This document shows positions 1 through 8,916 of a stretch of DNA of 64,000 nucleotides, in pieces. The notes beneath the pieces are model-generated. The model saw only the letters and a list, made by a program, of their open reading frames with translations, made no database searches and was not told where the DNA came from. Source of the stretch: Mycobacterium paraseoulense (GTDB lineage: Bacteria > Actinomycetota > Actinomycetes > Mycobacteriales > Mycobacteriaceae); assembly GCF_010731655.1 (NCBI RefSeq), contig NZ_AP022619.1, positions 2,108,001 to 2,172,000 of the forward strand, given 5' to 3'. Position numbers and translations under genes: made by a program. Each line of letters starts with the position of its first letter. Position 1 is the stretch's first letter.

Positions 1-74
1 CGGCGCTGCGGAATCGCACCGTGCTGCATGCCCGGGTGTTCGACATGGACATGGCGCCGGGGGCGCCCCGGTAA
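1..74 (+). CDS. C-terminal fragment of an unidentified protein (cut by window edge)
   Basis: An open frame enters from the left edge and ends at a TAA at 72-74, leaving 23 residues that read ALRNRTVLHARVFDMDMAPG and then APR. Codon third positions are G/C-rich as in the neighbouring genes, so it is probably the real end of an upstream gene. The fragment is too short to identify. The 79 bases after it carry only the ribosome binding site of the next gene. Confidence 0.45.
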   Translation, partial: ALRNRTVLHARVFDMDMAPGAPR

Positions 75-153
75 CCGGTCACGTTTGCGCGCCGGCGGGT
101 GTCGACTGGGTGAGGACGTTAGTTCACACCGCAACCTGCTAGGGAGGATCACC

Positions 154-753
154 ATGTCCCGGTTGCCAGGGGTCTCCGACCGCGACGCCGGCCTGGGGGC
201 CAAGATCGCCTTCTTCTTCACCAAGCGCAAGCTGGCGCAGATGACCGGTCTGCAGACGGCCGGGATGCTGGAGCCGCTGCGGATGTACGCGCACATCCCC
301 CGGCTGCTCAGCGCATACGGGCGGCTCGAGCAGGCCGAATCGAAGCTGGACATCCTCAGCCCCCGGCACCGCGCGCTCGCGGAGCTGAAATCGGCGACGA
401 CGGTGCGCTGCGAGTACTGCATCGACCTCGGTTCACAGATCGCCCGCCAGTGGGGCATCACCGACGAGGAACTGCTCGCCCTGTCGGACTATCGAAACGC
501 CGCGTGCTTCTCCGACGTCGACAAGCTGATCCTCGAATACGCCACCGCGATCAGCCGGACCCCCGTCGAGGTCAGCGACGAGCTTTTCGACGCGTTGCGC
601 GCGCATTTCGACACCGCCCAGCTCGTCGGGCTCACCCACGTCATCACGCTGGGCAATCTGCGCGCGCGCTTCAACCTGGCGCTCGGGATCGGCTCGTCCG
701 GCTTCTCCGGCAACCGGGTCTGCGCCATCCCCGATACCGCCGGTGGCGCGTGA
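154..753 (+). CDS. Carboxymuconolactone decarboxylase / AhpD-like family protein
   Basis: This 199-residue protein belongs to the carboxymuconolactone decarboxylase (CMD, AhpD-like) all-helical family. The signature is the segment RCEYCIDLGSQIA near residues 88-100, a CxxC pair of the type used for thiol redox or peroxidase chemistry in AhpD relatives. The ATG at 154 is preferred because AGGGAGGA lies at 141-148; the open frame extends further upstream without a better site. Its stop overlaps the start of the ECF sigma factor gene (GTGA, 750-753), so the two are translationally coupled. CMD proteins are known partners of ECF41-type sigma factors, which fits. The natural substrate is unknown. 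Confidence 0.85.
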   Translation: MSRLPGVSDRDAGLGAKIAFFFTKRKLAQMTGLQTAGMLEPLRMYAHIPRLLSAYGRLEQAESKLDILSPRHRALAELKSATTVRCEYCIDLGSQIARQWGITDEELLALSDYRNAACFSDVDKLILEYATAISRTPVEVSDELFDALRAHFDTAQLVGLTHVITLGNLRARFNLALGIGSSGFSGNRVCAIPDTAGGA

Positions 754-1634
754 GGGTGGACGCGTCCGTCGCGGCGCGTTTCGAGGCGGCGCGACCGCAG
801 CTGGGCGCCATCGCCTACCGCATGCTGGGCTCGATCGACGACGCCCAGGACGCCGTGCAGGAAGCGTGGCTGCGGCTGAGCGGCACCGGTAGCGACGGTA
901 TCGCCAACCTGGACGCGTGGCTGACCACCGTGGTGGCCCGCATCTCGTTGAACATGCTGCGCGACCGCCGCACGCGCGGCCGGACCGTGGCCCTGCCGGA
1001 TCCGATCGTGGAGGCCGAGGACGAGTTCGACCCCGAACACCGGGCGATGCTGGCCGACTCGGTCGGGCTGGCGTTGTTCGTGGTGCTGGACACGCTGCCG
1101 CCGGAGCAGCGCCTGGCGTTTGTCCTGCACGACGTGTTCGCCGTGCCGTTCGATCAGATCGCGCCCATCGTCGGCCGGACGCCGGAGGCGACCCGCAAGC
1201 TGGCCAGCCGCGCACGCCGGCGCATCGAAGAGGCCGACCCGGCTCCCGACGGTGACATGGTCGCCCAGCGGGAGGCGGTGGACGCCTTCTTCGCGGCGGG
1301 CCGAAGCGGCGACTTCGACCGCCTGGTAGCGGTGCTCCACCCCGACGTGGTGTTGCGCGGCGACTTCGGGCCCGGCACCACAGGTTTCCGCACCGAGGGC
1401 GCGTCCGCCGTGGCGAAGCTGGCCCGCGGCTACGCGGGCCCGGATCGCCAGGTGCGCGCCGCGACCGTCAACGGCGCGGCGGGGGCGGTGATCTTTGCCG
1501 CCGGCCGCGCGACAGCGATCATGGGCTTCGTCGTGCGCGACGGCCTGATCGCCTCGATCGACGTGCTGGCCGACCCCGTACGCGTCGCTCGCGCCGCCCG
1601 ATCAGGCCCGCGCGAGCCGCGCGCCGATCACTGA
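750..1634 (+). CDS. ECF sigma factor with SnoaL-like C-terminal domain (ECF41/SigJ-like)
   Basis: A 294-residue extracytoplasmic-function sigma factor. Region 2 spans about residues 7-75, with [20 protein letters not shown] as the sigma-70 core. Region 4 spans about 105-165, containing [15 protein letters not shown] and a helix-turn-helix around [21 protein letters not shown] further stretch of about 115 residues (170-285) resembles the NTF2/SnoaL-like domain that ECF41 and SigJ-type factors carry in place of a separate anti-sigma factor. The GTG at 750 overlaps the upstream stop. The gene is coupled to the CMD gene, the arrangement typical of ECF41 loci, where the sigma factor is thought to control its neighbour. 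Assignment to the ECF41 group rests on architecture and context. The last 7 bases overlap the convergent antigen gene. Confidence 0.88.
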   Translation: MRVDASVAARFEAARPQLGAIAYRMLGSIDDAQDAVQEAWLRLSGTGSDGIANLDAWLTTVVARISLNMLRDRRTRGRTVALPDPIVEAEDEFDPEHRAMLADSVGLALFVVLDTLPPEQRLAFVLHDVFAVPFDQIAPIVGRTPEATRKLASRARRRIEEADPAPDGDMVAQREAVDAFFAAGRSGDFDRLVAVLHPDVVLRGDFGPGTTGFRTEGASAVAKLARGYAGPDRQVRAATVNGAAGAVIFAAGRATAIMGFVVRDGLIASIDVLADPVRVARAARSGPREPRADH

Positions 1635-2125
1635 CCGGCGGCCTGCAGCAGCTCCATCGCCGACGCCCGCGACAGCACCCAGCCGCCCTGGTTGACGAAC
1701 GTGACACTCTGGGTCACCGGCGACGTGAGCTTCGGACCGGAGACCGCGACGTCGGCGGTCGCCGAACCGGCCGCGGCCGGCTGGATGTTCGTGACGTCGA
1801 ACGACAGGGGCAGGTCACCGTTCTTGGCCGCCTTCTGCAGCTTCTTGTCGGCGACGTGCGCCTCGATCCCGCTGATGCCACCCTGCACCAGGTTGCTCTT
1901 GCTGGAGAAGGAGACGCTCGGGTCGGCCAGGCTGTTCAGCACACCGGTCAGCTGGTCGGCGGTCGGGACGTCGGCGGCCAGGGCCGGGTCCTGCGGCAAC
2001 GGCGCGCCGAACGCGGCGAGCCGCACCTGATCCGCGGGCGCCGCGGTGGAGGCAACGCCGGCGGCGGCGCCTCCGATGACGGCGAAGGCCGCTGCGCTGG
2101 TGGCGAGCAACTTAACGGTTTTCAT
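1628..2125 (-). CDS. cfp2: CFP2/MTB12-like low-molecular-weight secreted antigen
   Basis: A 165-residue protein close in length and sequence to the M. tuberculosis CFP2 (MTB12, Rv2376c) antigen. Matching stretches include [40 protein letters not shown] and the C-terminal [19 protein letters not shown]. Residues 1-30 form a Sec signal peptide ([20 protein letters not shown], small-residue cleavage region near residue 30), so it should be exported. The ATG at 2125 is preceded by GGGGGAA; an upstream in-frame methionine lacks a site. It lies next to mbtH, as in M. tuberculosis. The function of the family is unknown beyond being an abundant culture-filtrate T-cell antigen. Confidence 0.9.
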   Translation of the reverse strand: MKTVKLLATSAAAFAVIGGAAAGVASTAAPADQVRLAAFGAPLPQDPALAADVPTADQLTGVLNSLADPSVSFSSKSNLVQGGISGIEAHVADKKLQKAAKNGDLPLSFDVTNIQPAAAGSATADVAVSGPKLTSPVTQSVTFVNQGGWVLSRASAMELLQAAGQ

Positions 2126-2300
2126 GGTTCCCCCTTCGACGGGCACGAATCTGAACGGATCCACACATCTGGCGTGGTCTCAGCGCGCCCTGTACTGCTG
2201 TTGTTTCGCATTGCGGCACGGCTACGTTACGACCGGGCCATATGAAGACAACATGCACAACCTGTGCGCAGACTGTGTGGCCGCCCAGAATACCGGGTGC

Positions 2301-2828
2301 CTAGTTCGTCGCCGTCGCGGCCTGGATCAGGGCGATCGCGGCGTCGTGCTGCAGGATCCAGTTGCCCCCCTGGTTGACGAACACCAGGTGCTTTTGCACC
2401 GGCCCGGCAAACCTCGGACCCGAGATGGCCACGTCGGCCTGGGCCATGTTCGGGCCGGCCGGCGCGATGTTCGTCACGGCGAAGGTCTCCGGAAAGTTCC
2501 CGTTGCGGTAAGCCTTTCGCAGGTCGTGGTCGGCGACGTGGCCCTCGTCGGGGCTGATGCCGTTCTCGACGAGATTGTTCTTGGTCGTGTACGAGACGCC
2601 GGGATCGGTGGCCTGGTTGCACAGGGTCACCAGCTGCTCGGCGGTCGGCAGGGCTCCCGGGGCCGGCGGCGGTGGTGGCGGGTCCTGCGGTAACGGCGCG
2701 CCGAGCGCGGCCAGCTGCACCTGGTCCATCGGTGCCGCGACGAAAACGCCACCGGCGGCTCCCCCTACGACGGCGAACGCCGCCACGCCGGTGGCAAGAG
2801 TTTTCACGGTCTTCATGGCTTCTTTCAC
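2301..2828 (-). CDS. Second CFP2/MTB12-like secreted protein (tandem paralogue)
   Basis: A 175-residue tandem paralogue of the neighbouring CFP2-like protein. It shares the start MKTVKxLATxxAAFAVxGGA, the GAPLPQDP segment, VTNIxPA and FVNQGG near the C-terminus. It differs by a proline run (DPPPPPPAPG) after the signal peptide and by two cysteine-free but divergent loops. A GTG at 2828 is chosen because GGGGGAACC sits in front of it, exactly as before the first copy; an ATG four codons later is the alternative. An N-terminal signal peptide predicts export. The duplication includes the 5' leader, so it probably arose as a unit. The tandem 22-bp repeat lies 66-109 bases upstream. Confidence 0.85.
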   Translation of the reverse strand: MKEAMKTVKTLATGVAAFAVVGGAAGGVFVAAPMDQVQLAALGAPLPQDPPPPPPAPGALPTAEQLVTLCNQATDPGVSYTTKNNLVENGISPDEGHVADHDLRKAYRNGNFPETFAVTNIAPAGPNMAQADVAISGPRFAGPVQKHLVFVNQGGNWILQHDAAIALIQAATATN

Positions 2829-2893
2829 GGTTCCCCCTTCGACACGCCTGCACCGCGGCGGGATTTCAGTGATCTTGTCCCCCACACGGTTCC

Positions 2894-2937
2894 GCGTGAG
2901 CACGGTGTAGTTGGTGCGTGAGCACGGTGTAGTTGGT
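2894..2937. repeat. Two perfect tandem copies of a 22-bp repeat upstream of the CFP2-like paralogue
   Basis: The unit at 2894-2915 is repeated without mismatch at 2916-2937. It begins GCGTGAGCAC and ends TAGTTGGT. It lies in the 190-bp gap between mbtH and the second CFP2-like gene, about 65 bases upstream of that gene's start on the minus strand, where promoter or operator elements would be. Whether it is a binding site pair or a copy-number-variable tract cannot be told from one sequence. Confidence 0.85.
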
Positions 2938-3018
2938 GTAAGTGTGCCTGGTGCGGCCGGCATTTGTGTCTCGGGTCGGTCACGTTACGGCGACGCTACG
3001 GGGTGCAGCGGCGTCGCG

Positions 3019-3237
3019 TCAGCCTCGCCGCTTGATCGATTCCTGGAGACTCTTCGGCCGGATGTCGGTCCAATTCTGTTCCACATACTCCAGGCATTCG
3101 GCGCGGCTCGCTTCGCCGTAGACCACCCGCCAGCCCGCCGGCTTGTCGGCGAAGCTCGGCCACAGGCTGTGCTGCTCCTCGTCGTTGACCAGAACTAAGA
3201 ACGTGCCGTTGTCGTCATCGAAGGGGTTGATGCTCAT
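3019..3237 (-). CDS. mbtH: MbtH-like protein, last gene of the mycobactin operon
   Basis: A 72-residue member of the MbtH family, small cytoplasmic proteins that bind NRPS adenylation domains and support their folding and activity. The family signatures are all present: [20 protein letters not shown] at the N-terminus, SLWP at about residues 24-27, [11 protein letters not shown], and WTDIRPKSL near the C-terminus. Its start overlaps the 3' end of mbtG by 23 bases and it is the last gene of the mbtB-to-mbtH unit. By position it is the partner of MbtB, MbtE and MbtF. This is the gene type that gave the family its name. Confidence 0.97.
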   Translation of the reverse strand: MSINPFDDDNGTFLVLVNDEEQHSLWPSFADKPAGWRVVYGEASRAECLEYVEQNWTDIRPKSLQESIKRRG

Positions 3238-4510
3238 CGCGTCTCCTTGTCGTGTGCTTGGCCGGGCCGGCTAAGCCCCCCGCTGAACCCAATACCCGGT
3301 CTGACAACAATCCCAAGCAACTGAGGTTGGGAAATCCGGGCCCCTGCGTCAACCCGGACAGGTTGGGCAGAAACAGCTTCGGCGTCACGCCACCGACGGC
3401 CAGGTCATAGCCGATCGCCTCCTGCAGGCTATCCGCGGTCAGCGGTCCGCCCAGGCCGAGCTCCAACAGATCCAGCACGTCCTGCCCGAACAACGACGTG
3501 AACCACAGTGCGTCGGCACCGGAGCCGTCGATGACCAGATCGAAACCGTGCACCGTCTCGAGGTTCTCGCTGCCCCGGTTGGTGGACAACGTAAGCCGGA
3601 TCTGGCCGTCCCGGCCCACCGCGTGGGCCACCCGGCCGCGCAAGTGGCGGATGCGGTCGTCGGCCAGCAGGGCCTCCTGCACGTTCGCCGAGAACACCCC
3701 GCGGTCGGTGCGGGCCAGCGCGTCTCGACGCTCGGCCAGCGTCAGCGCGGTCCAGTCGGTGGGGTCGGAAAACAGCGAGTTCTCGAAGAAGCTCTCCCCG
3801 CGGGTGAACAGCGTCACCTGCGGCGAGATGACGGTAATGGTCGAAACCCGGTGTCGGAAAAGCTCATTGAGCATCGACGCCGCTGTCTCGCCGCCGCCGA
3901 TCACCGCCACGCGCTCGGCGCTGATCCGGTCGTGGCCCGCGGCGCGGTCCCAGAACTGGGCGATCGACAGCATGCGGGGGTTGCCGGGCAGCAACGACTT
4001 CTCGGCCTGGCCGGGGCCGGTGATCATCAGCGCATCCGCATGCACGGTGGTTTCGTGGGTGTGCAGCGCCCACTGGTCGCCGCTGACGGCCAGCCGTTCC
4101 ACCTGGCCGTGCACCACATCGAGGCCGATCTGGCCGGCGACCCAGCCCAGGTATTGACTCCACTTGCGATGAGTGGGCGCCGGCCGGCCGCGGTCGATCC
4201 ATTCGGCGAACGACGCCGTGGCGATCAGATAGGACTGCCAGCTGTAGCGGGTCATCCGCTCGTCGAGTTCGGCGTTGCGCCGGGGCACCAGCGCGGACCG
4301 GTACGGAAAGCCCACGTCCTTTTCCGGGCTGGTGCCCAGCCGGTGCGCACCGTCGGTCCAACCGCCGCTGGCCTGCCAGTTGGCCGCGACACCGATCCGC
4401 TCGACCGCGATCACCTCGGGGGCATCGACGCCCATGTCCCGCAGCACGGACGCCTTCGCCGCGACGGCTACCGCCTTGGCTCCCGCACCCAGGATCGCAA
4501 GCGTGCTCAT
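3215..4510 (-). CDS. mbtG: Lysine N6-monooxygenase of mycobactin biosynthesis
   Basis: A 431-residue flavin- and NADPH-dependent N-hydroxylating monooxygenase, the same length as M. tuberculosis MbtG. It hydroxylates the side-chain nitrogen of lysine residues to form the hydroxamate iron ligands. The FAD-binding glycine motif is at residues 4-14 ([11 protein letters not shown]) and the NADPH motif [12 protein letters not shown] lies near residue 200. [21 protein letters not shown] segment early in the protein matches the family. The ATG at 4510 overlaps the stop of mbtF by four bases (ATGA), which fixes the start; an ATG ten codons upstream would lie inside mbtF. Confidence 0.95.
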   Translation of the reverse strand: MSTLAILGAGAKAVAVAAKASVLRDMGVDAPEVIAVERIGVAANWQASGGWTDGAHRLGTSPEKDVGFPYRSALVPRRNAELDERMTRYSWQSYLIATASFAEWIDRGRPAPTHRKWSQYLGWVAGQIGLDVVHGQVERLAVSGDQWALHTHETTVHADALMITGPGQAEKSLLPGNPRMLSIAQFWDRAAGHDRISAERVAVIGGGETAASMLNELFRHRVSTITVISPQVTLFTRGESFFENSLFSDPTDWTALTLAERRDALARTDRGVFSANVQEALLADDRIRHLRGRVAHAVGRDGQIRLTLSTNRGSENLETVHGFDLVIDGSGADALWFTSLFGQDVLDLLELGLGGPLTADSLQEAIGYDLAVGGVTPKLFLPNLSGLTQGPGFPNLSCLGLLSDRVLGSAGGLAGPAKHTTRRRDEHQPLR

Positions 4511-7500
4511 GTCACCGTCTCCCGCAGCGATTCGATCCAAAGGCGTTGCAACTCGGCGACATCGGCGTCACTCAGAATGTCGGGCAGCGTGCGCCACTGC
4601 GCGGCCAGCACCCGTTGCCCATCGAAGGTGAGCATGGCCGCCGCGATGGTGAGCTCGTGACGCACCGCCAAGTCGGGCTCCGGCTGCGGCGACACCCCGG
4701 CCAACAGCTCGCGCTCCAGCCGCACCGCGGTGCCGCCCCCGGTATGGGCGGCGCCGAGGTAGTTCAACAGCAGTTGCGGGCCGCGCAACGGGGCGAGGCG
4801 TTCGGCGGTGTCGGCCCGCAGGTAGCGCAGCAGCCCGTAGTCCAGCCCGTCCCCGGGCATGGCCGCCAGCTGCTCCCCCACCTCTCCCGGGCCGGCCGAC
4901 GTCACCCGCATCGGGTAGATGGAACTGAGCAGTCCGACGGTGTCGCCGGTGTCGATGGTGTGCGCGCTCGGCGCCTCGACGAGTCCGTCGGCGCGCCCGT
5001 GGGTTTCCAGCGCCAGCAGGGGCGGCGGCGTCGCCTGGTTCCGCGATCGCCGCCAACGCGTCACCGTTGCCGCGGTGGCGGCGATCAGAAGGTGCGGCAA
5101 TGGCAGACCCGACTCCAGCAGCCGGCGGGTGGTGTCCGCGTCGGCGGCGACCAGACGGACGTCCAGATCGCGCGCCCGGTCGCGGCGCGGATCGACGCGC
5201 CGGGCACCGATGTCGGGATCGTCACCGTCGTGCTGGCCGGCCCAGAATTGCACCGTGTCGAGCCGGTGTGCGCGCTCGATGAGCGCGCCGGCCCAGCGCC
5301 TATAGCTGGTGTGCTCCCGGGCCGGGGCGGGCGGGCGGCCGCTGGCCAAAGCATTGAGGGCCGCGTCCAATTCGCCCAGAACCACCCGCCACGACGCCGG
5401 ATCCATCGCCAGCACGTGGGCGGTCAGCAGCAGCACGCTCTGCCCGACCGGGGGGCGAAGCCACACCGCGGCCAGCAGTACACCCCCTTCCGGGTCGAGG
5501 CGGTCGACGGCCCGTGCGACGTGTCCGGGGATCACGGGTTGCAGGTCGTCGGACACCTCCACTTCGATGAGGTGGGGGCCGGCGGCCTGGGCCGGGATCA
5601 GCGTCATGGCCGCGCGGTCCAGGCGGGCGCGCAGCACCTCGTGCCCGGCCACGATGCCGGCCAGCGCGGTGTCCAATTGCTCGCGGGTGACGCCGTCGGG
5701 CAGCCGGATGGCTTCGGTCTGCGCCAGCCGGCGCGGCTCGCCGTATTCGTAGAGCCAGCGGCCGTTGGGCAGCACCGGCATGGGCTCGCTGCGGTCCTCG
5801 GCATCGCTTGCGCCGAAGACGGTTTCGGAGTCGATCGCCGCGGCCAGCTCGTGGATGTTGGCGCACTCGAGGATCAGCCTGGCGCGCAGGGCGATCCCCC
5901 TGGCCCGGGCCGCCTGCACCACCGTCAGGGCCATGATGCTGTCCAGACCCAGCTGCAGGAAATCCGCGGCCGCGTCGACCCGTGGCTGGTGCAGCAGTTC
6001 CGAAAGCAGTTCGGCCAGTGCGATTTCGGTGGGGGTCTCGGGCCGGGCCTCGGCGGACGCCGCCTCGCCGTCGTCGAGAGCGCTCAGGGCGGCCTCGTCC
6101 AGTTTCCCGTTGGCCGTCAGCGGGATTTCGTCGACCGCGACGATGCGCTGCGGAATCATGTAGCGCGGCAACCGGGAACCGAGCATGCCGCGTAACTCGG
6201 TCGCCGACGGTGGCCGAGGCGCCGCGCCGGAAATGACGACATACGCGGTCAGCCGCGCAACGCCGTGCCGCCGGCGCAGCACCACGCCCGCATGCTGGAC
6301 GGCGGGGTGCGATTCCAGCGCCGCCGCGATCTCGCCCGGCTCGACGCGGTAGCCGCGGATCTTCACCTGTGCGTCGGCGCGGCCCACGTACCGCAGCGCG
6401 CCGTCGGGGCCGCGACGCACCAAATCGCCGGTGCGGTACATGCGCTCGCCGGACACGAACGGATCGGCCACGAATCGCTGGGCGGTTTCGGCGGCCCGGC
6501 CGAGGTACCCGCGCGCCAGCTGGGTGCCGCCCAGGTACAGCTCGCCGGTCGCCCCGCACGGCACCGGGCGCAGCGCCGAGTCCAGCACGTAACCGCGGGT
6601 GTGCAGGGTCGGCCGCCCGATCGCGGGCTCGTCGCGCTCCGCGATGGCGGCGACGACCGCCTCGACGGTGGTTTCGGTTGGCCCGTAGCAGTTGTAGGCC
6701 GCCATGCCCGTGCGCGCGCACTCGGCGCGGATGGAATTCCAGGCGGTCTTGCCCAGCGCTTCCCCACCCAGGGCGAGGACGGCCAGCGGAACGGTGGTGA
6801 GCAAACCGCATGCCGCCAGTTGGGCAAACATCGACGGGGTGGTGTCGATCATGTCGATGTCGTGTTCGGCGATCGCCGCGACCAGCGCCTCGGCGTCGGT
6901 CTGGGTGTGCTCGTCCACGACGTGCACGCCGTGCCCGTCGAGTAGGGCGACCAGCGGCTGCCAGGCGGCGTCGAACGCGAACGACCACGCATGTGCGATG
7001 CGCAGCGGCCGGCCGAGCCGGGCGGCCGCCGGCCGCAACACGTTGTCCAGGTGATCGTCGGCGTAGGCGGCCACCGCCGCGTGAGTCCCGATGACGCCCT
7101 TGGGTTCTCCGGTGGTGCCCGAGGTGAAGATGACGTACGCGGCCTGCCCGGCCGACACCGCGACCGCGCGGAAATCGGCGCCGGGTGGTCCGCCGGACGA
7201 GAGCCACTCGTCGTCGATCACGATGGACGCGCCGGACTGGCGCAGGATCGATGCCACCCGTTCGGGGGGTGTCCCCGGCTCCATCGGCACGCACACACCG
7301 CCGGCTTTGAGCACGGCGAGCGTCGCGACGATGTATTGCGGGCCACGGAAAAGCCGGATGGCGACCGGGGTTTCGGTCCGCACCCCGCGATCGGCGAGGC
7401 GGGCGGCCAGGCCGTCGGCGAGGGCGTCCAGTTCGCGGTAGCTCAGCGCGCCGCCCGCCCAGCTGACGGCGACGTTGTCCGGGGTCTCGCCGGCCACTTC

Positions 7501-8916
7501 GGCGAACCGCGTGTGGATGCCGACGACCGACGGGGCGGTGGGCGCGCTGGCGGCGCCGGGGGCGGGTACCTCGTCCTCGAAGAGGACGCTGACCTGGGGC
7601 AGCGGCCGCTCCCAGTCCCGCAGCAGCCGCTCGGCGGTGACGAGCACCCGCCGGCCGAAGGCGGCGGCGGGGACGTCGCCCAGTGCGCCGTCGATCACTT
7701 CGACCAGCACCACCAGCTCGCCACCTTCCATATGGGCCGCGACGGTGATCGGGAAGTGTGACAGCGTCTGCAGGGCGGACGGCCGGAATGTCGCACCGGC
7801 GGCGGTCAATTCGGTTCCGGCGGTCAGTCCGTCCAAGGGAAAGTTTTCGTAGACCAGCAGGGTGTCGAACATCTCCCCGACCCCACCGAGCGCCCGCAGT
7901 TGGGCATGCCCGAGGTAGCCGTGGTCGCGCAGCAGCGCGGCATCGCGCTGCACCGTGCGGCATTGCTCGCCGACGCTGACCGCCGGGTCGAACCGCACCC
8001 GCATGGGAACGGTGTTGATGAACAGGCCGATCATGGTCTCCACGCCGGCCAGTTCCGGGGGCCTGCCGGACACCGTTACCCCGAACACCACGTCCTGGCT
8101 GTCGGTGAGCCGAGACAGCACCAGCGCCCACGCCACCTGCATCAGCGTGTTGACGGTGATGCCGCGGGAGCGCGCCTGCTCGACCAGGCGCGCGCTGGCC
8201 TCCGCCGGCATCCGCAGTTCGGTGGTGCGGGGCAGCCCGGTCCGCCGACCCTCCGCCGAGCCCAGCGCGGCGGATAGCAGGGTGGGCCCGGGCAGGCCCT
8301 CCAGGTGTCGACGCCAGACGCGCTGGCCCGCTTCGGAATCGCGACGGGCCAGCCAGCCGATGTAATCGCGGTAGGGCCGCGGCGCGCGGGGCAGCGCCGA
8401 CGGAGCACCGCCGGCCTGGTACAGGATCATCATCTCGTTGACGAACACCGGCAACGACCAGCCGTCGATCACGATGTGGTGCGCGGTGAGCACCAGACGC
8501 CATCGCGGACCGGGCAATTCGATGAGCAGGAAACGGATGACCGGCCCGCGTTCGAGGTCGAACGGCCGGCGGCGTTCGGCAACCTCCAGCGCCCCCAAAT
8601 CCTCGGGTGCGGCCATGACGGTGCGCCATGGGAGCTCGACGCGGGACGGCACGATCTGCACCGGACGGGCGATGCCCCGGCTGAAGAAGCTGGCCCGAAG
8701 GTTGGGGTGGCGCACCAACATCTTGGTCGCGCAATCACGTAACAGCGTGACGTCGAGCGCACCGGAGATGTCCGCGGCCATCCCGATCACATAAGGATCG
8801 TCGGCGTCGCCGTCGCCGAACTCGGCGAGCGTGGTCAGCGAATACAAGCCCTCTTGCAGTGGGCTCAGCGCCATCACGTCCTCGATGTCGGGCGTGACAT
8901 CCTTGGTGACCGTCAT
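4507..8916 (-). CDS. mbtF: Mycobactin nonribosomal peptide synthetase MbtF (C-A-T-E-like)
   Basis: A 1469-residue NRPS, close to the 1461 residues of the M. tuberculosis protein. Domains in order: condensation (about 20-440, HHIVIDG near 147); adenylation (about 470-960, [10 protein letters not shown] near 600, TANGKLD at its end); carrier protein with the phosphopantetheine serine in LGLDSIMAL near 990; and a C-terminal condensation/epimerisation-like domain (about 1040-1460). The residues aligning with the adenylation specificity positions read D-A-Q-D-A-G-C-V-E. The two acidic pocket residues suit a basic side chain, consistent with the terminal lysine of mycobactin, but this is inferred. 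The last domain has [10 protein letters not shown], so the catalytic second His of HHxxxD is replaced by Val. The start overlaps the mbtE stop (ATGA). Confidence 0.95.
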   Translation of the reverse strand: MTVTKDVTPDIEDVMALSPLQEGLYSLTTLAEFGDGDADDPYVIGMAADISGALDVTLLRDCATKMLVRHPNLRASFFSRGIARPVQIVPSRVELPWRTVMAAPEDLGALEVAERRRPFDLERGPVIRFLLIELPGPRWRLVLTAHHIVIDGWSLPVFVNEMMILYQAGGAPSALPRAPRPYRDYIGWLARRDSEAGQRVWRRHLEGLPGPTLLSAALGSAEGRRTGLPRTTELRMPAEASARLVEQARSRGITVNTLMQVAWALVLSRLTDSQDVVFGVTVSGRPPELAGVETMIGLFINTVPMRVRFDPAVSVGEQCRTVQRDAALLRDHGYLGHAQLRALGGVGEMFDTLLVYENFPLDGLTAGTELTAAGATFRPSALQTLSHFPITVAAHMEGGELVVLVEVIDGALGDVPAAAFGRRVLVTAERLLRDWERPLPQVSVLFEDEVPAPGAASAPTAPSVVGIHTRFAEVAGETPDNVAVSWAGGALSYRELDALADGLAARLADRGVRTETPVAIRLFRGPQYIVATLAVLKAGGVCVPMEPGTPPERVASILRQSGASIVIDDEWLSSGGPPGADFRAVAVSAGQAAYVIFTSGTTGEPKGVIGTHAAVAAYADDHLDNVLRPAAARLGRPLRIAHAWSFAFDAAWQPLVALLDGHGVHVVDEHTQTDAEALVAAIAEHDIDMIDTTPSMFAQLAACGLLTTVPLAVLALGGEALGKTAWNSIRAECARTGMAAYNCYGPTETTVEAVVAAIAERDEPAIGRPTLHTRGYVLDSALRPVPCGATGELYLGGTQLARGYLGRAAETAQRFVADPFVSGERMYRTGDLVRRGPDGALRYVGRADAQVKIRGYRVEPGEIAAALESHPAVQHAGVVLRRRHGVARLTAYVVISGAAPRPPSATELRGMLGSRLPRYMIPQRIVAVDEIPLTANGKLDEAALSALDDGEAASAEARPETPTEIALAELLSELLHQPRVDAAADFLQLGLDSIMALTVVQAARARGIALRARLILECANIHELAAAIDSETVFGASDAEDRSEPMPVLPNGRWLYEYGEPRRLAQTEAIRLPDGVTREQLDTALAGIVAGHEVLRARLDRAAMTLIPAQAAGPHLIEVEVSDDLQPVIPGHVARAVDRLDPEGGVLLAAVWLRPPVGQSVLLLTAHVLAMDPASWRVVLGELDAALNALASGRPPAPAREHTSYRRWAGALIERAHRLDTVQFWAGQHDGDDPDIGARRVDPRRDRARDLDVRLVAADADTTRRLLESGLPLPHLLIAATAATVTRWRRSRNQATPPPLLALETHGRADGLVEAPSAHTIDTGDTVGLLSSIYPMRVTSAGPGEVGEQLAAMPGDGLDYGLLRYLRADTAERLAPLRGPQLLLNYLGAAHTGGGTAVRLERELLAGVSPQPEPDLAVRHELTIAAAMLTFDGQRVLAAQWRTLPDILSDADVAELQRLWIESLRETVT

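Noticed and set aside
2301..2828. Proline run in the second CFP2-like protein as a possible PE/PPE-type domain
   Set aside because: The rest of the protein aligns with CFP2/MTB12 and has a Sec signal; the proline stretch is only a short linker.
5300..8734. An open frame of more than 1100 codons in a second minus-strand frame within mbtF
   Set aside because: Its translation is dominated by Arg, Gly, Pro and Ala with no domain signature, while the overlapping frame is an intact NRPS. It is a by-product of high GC.
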